A stretch of DNA of 5,675 nucleotides from Acidimicrobiales bacterium. GTDB taxonomy: Bacteria > Actinomycetota > Acidimicrobiia > Acidimicrobiales > UBA8190. A program made the position numbers and the translations under genes. The notes beneath the pieces were generated by a model. It did not search any database. It had not been told where the DNA came from and saw only the letters and a list, made by a program, of their open reading frames with translations. The DNA lies in the NCBI GenBank assembly GCA_030042575.1, contig JASHZK010000344.1, forward strand, positions 1 to 5,675. The letters are read 5' to 3'. Each line of letters starts with the position of its first letter. The stretch's first letter is position 1. Of this stretch, positions 1 through 4,563 are shown piece after piece.

Positions 1-962
1 CAGTCGGCGAAGTCGGGCACCACCACGTCGGCCAGGCCGGCCAACGCCTCCTCGTAGCTGTCGAAGACGCCGGCCAGTTGGAAGCTGGCCCTGGCCAACA
101 TGGCCAGGTGCAGCCGGGCGTGCTCGGCACCGAGGCGGCTGCGACGTTCGGCCTCGTCCAGGCGGGCCCGCTCGATGGAGGCGGCGCAGCGATCCGCCAC
201 CACCTGGAGCAGGCTCAGATGGCTCGGTTCGTAAGGACGGGAGGCGGTGGTGGCCACCACCACCACCCCGATGACCTCCTGGTGGACGAGGAGCGGCGCC
301 GCCACCAACACGGCCACCGGAGCACCGGGGCCGTGGCCGGGCAGGTCGCTGCTCGACACGTCGTTGACGATGGCGCCGCGCCGGCGCCGCACGACGGTGC
401 CGATCACCCCGTCGCCGAGCTGTCCTCCCGGCGGGACGCGGATGAGGCCCTCGGCGCCGCGCGAGGCGCGGACTCGGAGCATCTCACCATCGGTGCCGAG
501 CAGGAGCACGGCGGCGGCGTCACCCTGAAGGGCCCGCCGGGTGCGGTCGAGCAGCTCGTCGAGCAGGGCGTCGACCCCGAGGAAGCTCAGCGCCGGGTCC
601 GTCACCTCTTCCATGGCCTGCAGGGCCACCGAGGCGTCACGCAGCCCCTGGCCGATGCGGAAGTCGGCCACCCGCCCGTAGAACATGGCCACCATGACCA
701 CCACGCCGCCCAGCACGATGAAGACACCGGCCAGGGCGTGGGTCGGGGCGGCGCCGTGCACCTCCATGAACACGAACACCGACAGCGCCGCCCAGCACAG
801 GAGCAGGACCACCTCGCCGATGAGGAGGCCCGGGCCGACCTTCCTGCGCAGCAAGCCGCTCGTGCGCTTGGCGTTCGGGGCCAGGATGGGAGCGTCCTCG
901 CCGACGGGCTCGGGGATCTCGGTGGCCGGATCCTCTCCCTCGGGTCTGGGGCCTTGGTGCAC
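1..962 (-). CDS. Membrane-anchored GAF-domain signalling protein, C-terminal part missing
   Basis: The window holds the first 320 codons; the gene continues past the left edge. Start is GTG at 962-960, with GGAGG four bases upstream and an in-frame TAG at 977-975 that excludes a longer protein. Residues 1-44 are hydrophilic and probably cytoplasmic. Two hydrophobic helices follow (about 45-67 and 75-95), with a short loop between. Residues about 128-262 read as a GAF domain: it has the G185-x-x-G188 element, the N200-D201 segment, and a strand pair ending in V230-I-G-V. A charged, probably coiled-coil linker (about 262-290) leads to residues ending V315-P-D-F-A-D. That motif, usually followed by W, opens a further GAF domain in many actinobacterial SpoIIE-type (RsbU-like) phosphatases and some histidine kinases. 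I infer a membrane-tethered sensor whose output domain lies outside the window. The ligand is unknown. It lies 92 bases after rimI on the same strand, so it may be separately transcribed. Confidence 0.85.
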   Translation of the reverse strand, partial: MHQGPRPEGEDPATEIPEPVGEDAPILAPNAKRTSGLLRRKVGPGLLIGEVVLLLCWAALSVFVFMEVHGAAPTHALAGVFIVLGGVVVMVAMFYGRVADFRIGQGLRDASVALQAMEEVTDPALSFLGVDALLDELLDRTRRALQGDAAAVLLLGTDGEMLRVRASRGAEGLIRVPPGGQLGDGVIGTVVRRRRGAIVNDVSSSDLPGHGPGAPVAVLVAAPLLVHQEVIGVVVVATTASRPYEPSHLSLLQVVADRCAASIERARLDEAERRSRLGAEHARLHLAMLARASFQLAGVFDSYEEALAGLADVVVPDFAD

Positions 963-971
963 CGCCCCTCC

Positions 972-977
972 AGGCTA
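972..977 (-). promoter_or_regulatory. Possible -10-like TAGCCT just upstream of the GAF-protein gene
   Basis: TAGCCT fits the loose actinobacterial -10 pattern TANNNT and lies nine bases before the GTG start. If used, the transcript would begin almost at the start codon and be leaderless or nearly so. No -35-like hexamer is recognisable at the right distance, where the DNA is the GC-rich hairpin. A good Shine-Dalgarno sequence lies between TAGCCT and the start, which argues for a longer leader. This is only a weak candidate. Confidence 0.2.
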
Positions 978-1000
978 CCGGGCCCGGCCCGGGAGCCCGG
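978..1000 (-). terminator. GC-rich hairpin before the GAF-protein gene, terminator-like or leader structure
   Basis: On the minus strand CCGGGC (1000-995) pairs perfectly with GCCCGG (983-978). A T-G wobble and a further C-G pair extend the stem to about eight pairs around a seven-base loop. No T-run follows, so it is not a classical intrinsic terminator, although many actinobacterial terminators lack one. It lies between the rimI stop and the next gene's ribosome-binding site. It could end the upstream operon, shape the leader of the GAF-protein mRNA, or simply reflect GC-rich intergenic DNA. Confidence 0.3.
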
Positions 1001-1027
1001 GTGGAGACGGTGCGGAACCTCGTCGAC

Positions 1028-1053
1028 ACCGACCCCTTCGGAGAGGGAGCGGT
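1028..1053 (-). terminator. Imperfect hairpin immediately after the rimI stop codon
   Basis: Starting two bases after the rimI TGA, ACCG (1053-1050) pairs with CGGT (1031-1028). After a C/T mismatch, TCCC pairs with GGGG including one T-G wobble, leaving an eight-base loop. There is no T-tract. Its place right at the end of the operon is the main reason to list it. Together with the stronger hairpin at 978-1000 it makes this 92-base gap the only structured break in the run of genes. Confidence 0.25.
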
Positions 1054-1054
1054 C

Positions 1055-1621
1055 TCATGGCGCCCCTGAGGTGAGTCTGGCCTCGATGTGCTGCAGGCGC
1101 CGGAGGTAGGGCTCCGAGTCGATGTCGTGCACCCACATCACGATGGCGTCCTCGCCGGTCTCGACGTAGTAATTGCGCCGCACCCCGGCGGGAGCGAAAC
1201 CGAAGCGCCGGTACAGCCTCTGGGCGACGGAGTTCGACACCCGCACCTCCAAGGTGAGATGCCTGACCCCGCGGCCGACGGCCGCCCGGACCAGGTCGAG
1301 CAGGAGCAGGGTGCCGATGCCGCGGTGGTGCCAGGCGGGATCCACGGTCAAGGTGGTGACATGCCCCTCGTCGTCCACCAGCATCAGCCCCGTGTAACCC
1401 ACCACGAGGGGCCCCAGGGTGGCGACCGTGTAGCGCCGGGACGGGCGCTGCGCCAGCTCGGAGAGGAACAGGGTGGCGGACCACGGGCGGGGGTAGCACT
1501 CCTCTTCGATGCGCAGCACCGAGCGGAGCTGGCGCCGTCCCATGGGGACGATCCGTACCGCCGCCACGATGTCGGGCCCGGGCTCGTCGGCGGGGTCGAA
1601 CAGCTCGTCGCCGTCGCTCAT
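1055..1621 (-). CDS. rimI: RimI-type protein N-alpha-acetyltransferase (GNAT fold)
   Basis: This 188-residue protein is predicted to transfer acetyl from acetyl-CoA to protein N-termini; E. coli RimI acetylates ribosomal protein bS18. The GNAT signature is clear. Residues 39-48 (EEECYPRPWS) match the RimI helix ending in PWS. V93-D-P-A-W-H-H-R-G-I-G-T is the acetyl-CoA-binding loop. L124-E-V-R-V-S-N then L-Y137-R-R-F-G-F, followed by R148-R-N-Y-Y, is the RimI-specific C-terminal half. E125 and Y137 match, by spacing, the catalytic Glu103 and Tyr115 described for Salmonella RimI. The protein is about 40 residues longer than E. coli RimI, with an acidic N-terminal lead (1-17) and a C-terminal tail. 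The ATG at 1621-1619 overlaps the tsaB stop in an ATGA, with GAGGGG just upstream, indicating translational coupling. The reading frame stays open far upstream inside tsaB, but nothing supports an earlier start. Confidence 0.93.
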   Translation of the reverse strand: MSDGDELFDPADEPGPDIVAAVRIVPMGRRQLRSVLRIEEECYPRPWSATLFLSELAQRPSRRYTVATLGPLVVGYTGLMLVDDEGHVTTLTVDPAWHHRGIGTLLLLDLVRAAVGRGVRHLTLEVRVSNSVAQRLYRRFGFAPAGVRRNYYVETGEDAIVMWVHDIDSEPYLRRLQHIEARLTSGAP

Positions 1622-2376
1622 GATCCCCTCGCCGGGCGGGCGGCCAGGCGCTGCTCCCAATTGATACGGACGTCGGCCGGGCGCAGGTAGCGGGCCGTCA
1701 CCTCGGCGGCCGGACGGCCTCCGGCGGCTTCGGCCCGCGCCAGCCCGGTGCCGGCCAGCACGGCGACGTCCGGATCGTGCAGCTCCCCCGGAGCGATCTC
1801 GGCTCCGGCGCCGGCCAACAGCTCCCGGTAGCGCACGGCTCCGTCGCCCAGGCAGAGACAGGCGCACCCCTCTTCGACGAGCGCCGTCAGCTCGCCGGCC
1901 AGCTCCTCCGGATCGAACAGCCGGTCCTGGTCGACCCGCTCGATGTGCTCCGGCCCCCTCGGCCGTGCCGGACCGAAACGCGCCGAGAACACCTGCCCCC
2001 GTCGGGCGTCGACCACCGGCACGAGCAGCGGCGGTTCGACGCCGGCGCCCGCTGCCCACGTCCGTGCCGCGCCGAGGGCGAGGAGCTCGAGGCTCCCGAC
2101 CTCGACCACCGCAATGTCCAGGGCGAAGCCCAGTGCCTTGGCCGTCGACACCCCCACCCGCAGACCGGTGAAGAGCCCGGGCCCGACGTCCACGACGAGG
2201 GCATCGAGCTGGCGCAGCGTGACCCCGGCGGCGGCGCACACCGACTCGATGGCGGGCGCCATCGACTCACCGTGTCGCCTGCCTCGCTCCGGGGCGGACA
2301 CGGCCAGCACACCTGACCGGTCGGCCACGGCCACGGCGGACAGCTCGGTGGCCGATTCCAGCGCCAGCACCAGCAC
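1618..2376 (-). CDS. tsaB: tRNA threonylcarbamoyladenosine biosynthesis protein TsaB
   Basis: TsaB (252 residues here) is the inactive-kinase-like partner that binds TsaD and TsaE in the complex making t6A37 on tRNAs reading ANN codons. The N-terminus M1-L-V-L-A-L-E-S-A-T is the first ASKHA-fold strand. H35-G-E-S-M, D63-V-G-P-G-L-F-T-G-L-R-V-G (63-75), STAKALG (77-83) and V121-V-D-A-R-R-G-Q-V-F are family hallmarks. The C-terminal YLRPADVRINW segment also fits actinobacterial TsaB. The family usually has GPGSFTG; here the fourth position is leucine. The start chosen is GTG 2376-2374, four bases after the tsaE stop. AAGGAGG lies at 2393-2387 inside the end of tsaE. An in-frame GTG two codons later has poorer spacing. 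An upstream in-frame ATG at 2442 would add 22 residues overlapping tsaE and lacking family similarity. Confidence 0.95.
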   Translation of the reverse strand: MLVLALESATELSAVAVADRSGVLAVSAPERGRRHGESMAPAIESVCAAAGVTLRQLDALVVDVGPGLFTGLRVGVSTAKALGFALDIAVVEVGSLELLALGAARTWAAGAGVEPPLLVPVVDARRGQVFSARFGPARPRGPEHIERVDQDRLFDPEELAGELTALVEEGCACLCLGDGAVRYRELLAGAGAEIAPGELHDPDVAVLAGTGLARAEAAGGRPAAEVTARYLRPADVRINWEQRLAARPARGS

Positions 2377-2380
2377 GGCG

Positions 2381-2923
2381 TCAGCTCCTCCTTCGTCCCA
2401 CGTCGTCCAGGGCGGCCACAGCCGACTGCAGCGCCTCGGCATCGGCCTGGCGGTCCTCGGGGATCTCGATGCCGACCCGCCGCTCTTGTTCCCCGAGGTC
2501 GTCGTCGGCCGTCAACCGGACCGTCAGCGCGCCCCGGCCCAGGACCGGCCCGGCCACCTCGCCCCACTCGATCACGGCCGCGGCCTCGTCCTCCACCATC
2601 TCGCCCAGGGCCAGATCGGCCAGCTCGCCGGTGCGCTCGAGGCGGTAGAGATCGGCGTGCAGGAGCGTGCGCAGCGCGGTGGGGTTTCTGGCGCTGCCGG
2701 GCGGGGCGCACCGGTAGGGACGCACCAGGACGAAGGTGGGACTGGTCACCGCCTCGGCCACCCCCAGCCCGGCGGCCATCCCCTGCACGAAGGTGGTCTT
2801 ACCGGCGCCCAGCTCCCCCACGAGCAGCACCACGTCGCCCGGGCGCAGCGCGCCGGACAGCGCCGCCCCCACGTCCCGGGTGGCATGGGCGGAGGTGGTG
2901 ACGGTCTCGATCGCAGTCGGCAC
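2381..2923 (-). CDS. tsaE: tRNA threonylcarbamoyladenosine biosynthesis ATPase TsaE
   Basis: TsaE (180 residues here) is the small P-loop ATPase that drives turnover of the TsaB-TsaD complex in bacterial t6A synthesis. The Walker A is G36-E-L-G-A-G-K42-T43-T. The T60-S-P-T-F switch element, the H89-A-D-L-Y-R-L segment and the V117-I-E119-W-G-E motif follow in the order typical of the family. Between TSPTF and HADLYRL there is a longer than usual linker (about residues 69-86, rich in Pro, Arg and Ala). With a longer C-terminal tail it makes the protein larger than the roughly 150 residues of E. coli TsaE. Start is GTG at 2923-2921, three bases after the glycosylase stop, with GAGGG six bases upstream. 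The stop at 2383-2381 is four bases before tsaB, so the two genes are tightly coupled. Confidence 0.95.
   Translation of the reverse strand: MPTAIETVTTSAHATRDVGAALSGALRPGDVVLLVGELGAGKTTFVQGMAAGLGVAEAVTSPTFVLVRPYRCAPPGSARNPTALRTLLHADLYRLERTGELADLALGEMVEDEAAAVIEWGEVAGPVLGRGALTVRLTADDDLGEQERRVGIEIPEDRQADAEALQSAVAALDDVGRRRS
2387..2393 (-). promoter_or_regulatory. Shine-Dalgarno sequence that fixes the tsaB start
   Basis: AAGGAGG, an almost full anti-16S match, lies inside the last codons of tsaE, ten bases before the GTG at 2376-2374. It selects this GTG over the ATG at 2442 and the GTG at 2370. Because it is embedded in tsaE, ribosomes finishing tsaE are well placed to reinitiate on tsaB. Confidence 0.7.
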
Positions 2924-2926
2924 CGC

Positions 2927-3490
2927 TCACCCTCGGACCTGCTCGAGAAGGCGCTTGGCCCGGACGAAGTCGGCGCGCATCTCGGCCACGACCTCGGCAC
3001 CGCCTCGCAGAGCGGCGGCCGGGTGGTAGGTGGGCACCAGGCGGCCGGAGCGGTACGGGTAGGCCCGGCCCCGCAGCTTGCGGATCCCCTCGGTGGTCTC
3101 GAGCAGCAACCGGGTGGCGAAGTTGCCCAGGGTGACGACCACCCTCGGCTCCAAGAGCTCCATCTTGGCCATGAGATGAGGGCGACACGCGTCGATCTCG
3201 GCCGGCAACGGGTCACGGTTGCCGGGAGGACGGCAAAGGACGCAGTTCGTGATGTAGCACTGGCTGCGGTCCATGCCCATCTCCTGGCGCATCAGGGTGT
3301 CGAGCAACTTCCCCGAACGGCCCACGAAGGGCTCACCCTGGAGGTCCTCTTCGCGACCGGGCCCCTCACCCACGAACATGAGCTCGGCTCGGGGGTCGCC
3401 CACCCCGAACACCACCTGGGTGCGCCCGGCGGCCAACGGGCAGCGGGTACAGGTCAGTGCCTGGCGGCGCAGCTCCTCGAGGGTGGACAC
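2927..3490 (-). CDS. Family 4 uracil-DNA glycosylase with a 4Fe-4S cluster
   Basis: This 187-residue enzyme is predicted to excise uracil from DNA, starting base-excision repair of deaminated cytosine, which matters in a GC-rich genome. Motif one is G41-E-G-P-G-R-E-E-D followed by [13 protein letters not shown] (52-64), diagnostic of family 4 (UDGa, formerly 'SPO1 DNA polymerase-related'). The cluster ligands are C14, C17, C86 and C102, the expected spacing, set in [16 protein letters not shown] and IDACRPH. The C-terminal catalytic loop is T154-Y-H156-P-A-A-A-L-R. Other cysteines (C78, C83) are probably not ligands. Start is GTG at 3490-3488. An in-frame TAG 21 bases upstream, which is the stop of the hydrolase gene, leaves no earlier start. 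There is no strong Shine-Dalgarno sequence; an inverted repeat occupies that place. It lies between the hydrolase and tsaE genes, so it is probably co-transcribed with them. Confidence 0.94.
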   Translation of the reverse strand: MSTLEELRRQALTCTRCPLAAGRTQVVFGVGDPRAELMFVGEGPGREEDLQGEPFVGRSGKLLDTLMRQEMGMDRSQCYITNCVLCRPPGNRDPLPAEIDACRPHLMAKMELLEPRVVVTLGNFATRLLLETTEGIRKLRGRAYPYRSGRLVPTYHPAAALRGGAEVVAEMRADFVRAKRLLEQVRG

Positions 3491-3508
3491 CTCGGCATGG
3501 TACCGAGG
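3490..3508 (-). promoter_or_regulatory. Perfect inverted repeat over the glycosylase initiation region
   Basis: On the minus strand CCTCGG (3508-3503) and CCGAGG (3495-3490) are perfect complements, five G-C pairs and one A-T, around a seven-base loop TACCATG. The first and last loop bases could add a T-G wobble. The 3' arm ends on the first G of the GTG start of the glycosylase gene, and the arm fills the usual Shine-Dalgarno position. As RNA it would hide the start. It begins just after the hydrolase stop. It may limit translation or partly terminate transcription; no T-run follows. Confidence 0.45.
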
Positions 3509-3511
3509 GCA

Positions 3512-4534
3512 CTAGGCCAATTTGGCGCAGAACTCGTCGAGAAGTCGGGAGAACTCGCGCCGGCGCTCCAGCATGGGCATGTGCCCGCAACGGGGCAGCT
3601 CCACCAGCTGCCCACGGGGCAGGGCGTGGGCCAGGCGACGGGCGTAGCGGGGCGGGGTGAGCCGGTCGTGGTCGCCCACGACCACCAGCGCCGGGACCTC
3701 CACGTCGAGCAGCCGAGCGGACAGGTCGACCCCGATCAAGAGGGGCAGCAGCCGGCCCAGGGTGCCGGCCGGTGTCGCCTCCAACATGCGTTCGACCAAG
3801 CGCACCTGGGCCGGCACCGGGTCGGCGCCGAAGGCGAGGCGCGCCGCCCACCACCGCAGGTCCCTTCCCGGCGCCGCCCAGGCCCCGGCCTCCTCGGCAC
3901 TCAAGGCCAGGCGGGACCACAAGGGGACGCCGAGGGTGGTGAGCGACTTCAAACCCGGAAGGGTCACGAACGGTCCGGCGGCGCTGGAGACGACGGCCAG
4001 CCCTTCGAAACGCGATCGACGATCCTCCTCGAGGAGGTTCTGCATGAGCACCAGGGCCACCATGCCGCCCATGGAATGGCCGACCAGGAGACAACCACGC
4101 AGGTCGAGGGCCTCCACCACGGCAACCACGTCGTCGGCCATGACCTCGAGCCCGAGGGGGCGCGCCCCGGTGGTCGAGCACCCGTGGCCGCGCAGGTCGA
4201 CGGCCACCACCCGGTGCCGGTCGGCCATGTCGTTGAACTGGTGCACCCAGATGCCCGTCGACAGACCGACCCCGTGCAACAACAACAGCGTGGGTCCATG
4301 CCCGCGTTCGACGACGCGGATGGTGGCCCCGTCGTCGGTGACGATGTCGTGGTGGACGACGTCGTGGGGGAGCTCCAACTCGGCGCCCGGCCTTCCCTCG
4401 TGGGCGGCGCGCAAGGCTCGACGCACCATCCGGTGCTGCGCGGCCACGACGCCCGCCGCTCCACCCACGGCGGCCACGACCAGGGCCGGGCTCGCCCACC
4501 GGCGCAGTCCCGGCCCGCCCTGTCGGCTGCTCAT
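3512..4534 (-). CDS. Membrane-anchored alpha/beta-fold hydrolase
   Basis: This 340-residue serine hydrolase has unknown substrate. Residues 1-13 are hydrophilic and basic. Residues 15-32 (SPALVVAAVGGAAGVVAA) form one hydrophobic helix with no clear cleavage site, so I read it as a signal anchor. R35, R38, R39 and R42 follow. The hydrolase core begins near residue 60. H87-G-V-G is the oxyanion-hole region, D113-L-R-G-H-G-C-S is a conserved strand turn, and G152-H-S154-M-G-G is the nucleophile elbow. D290 (in GDHDRLTPP) and H318 (in CGHMPMLE) complete the triad. About residues 185-265 form the lid. A similar anchored hydrolase next to alr and tsaE is familiar from Streptomyces. ATG 4534-4532 is preferred because GGGGAGG sits eight bases upstream; an in-frame ATG at 4552 lacks such a site. 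An esterase, lipase or haloperoxidase-like role is possible. Confidence 0.9.
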   Translation of the reverse strand: MSSRQGGPGLRRWASPALVVAAVGGAAGVVAAQHRMVRRALRAAHEGRPGAELELPHDVVHHDIVTDDGATIRVVERGHGPTLLLLHGVGLSTGIWVHQFNDMADRHRVVAVDLRGHGCSTTGARPLGLEVMADDVVAVVEALDLRGCLLVGHSMGGMVALVLMQNLLEEDRRSRFEGLAVVSSAAGPFVTLPGLKSLTTLGVPLWSRLALSAEEAGAWAAPGRDLRWWAARLAFGADPVPAQVRLVERMLEATPAGTLGRLLPLLIGVDLSARLLDVEVPALVVVGDHDRLTPPRYARRLAHALPRGQLVELPRCGHMPMLERRREFSRLLDEFCAKLA

Positions 4535-4542
4535 CGCCAATT

Positions 4543-4549
4543 CCTCCCC
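4543..4549 (-). promoter_or_regulatory. Shine-Dalgarno sequence that fixes the hydrolase start
   Basis: GGGGAGG lies in the 29-base gap between alr and the hydrolase gene, eight bases before the ATG at 4534-4532. It overlaps the codons just after the alternative ATG at 4552-4550, so ribosomes bound here would start at the downstream ATG. That removes six residues from the longer reading. Confidence 0.7.
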
Positions 4550-4563
4550 CATTTCCGTTCGGG

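Noticed and set aside
637..1029. Minus-strand frame of 130 codons across the start of the GAF-protein gene
   Set aside because: Its Arg/Gly/Pro-rich translation is the off-frame shadow of the real gene, which has a GTG start with Shine-Dalgarno sequence and recognisable helices.
78..1109. Plus-strand open frame of 343 codons
   Set aside because: It is antisense to the GAF-protein gene and rimI end. Its translation is a low-complexity His, Gly and Ala-rich string, while the minus-strand frame gives membrane helices and a GAF domain.
1055..2239. Longer reading of rimI (394 residues)
   Set aside because: The added upstream part overlaps tsaB in another frame and is Arg/Gly-rich without domain similarity. 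The ATGA overlap start at 1621 is far better.
3454..3498. A 14-residue open frame starting at an ATG inside the hairpin loop ahead of the glycosylase
   Set aside because: It lacks a Shine-Dalgarno sequence, overlaps the glycosylase start out of frame, and such a short frame is expected by chance.
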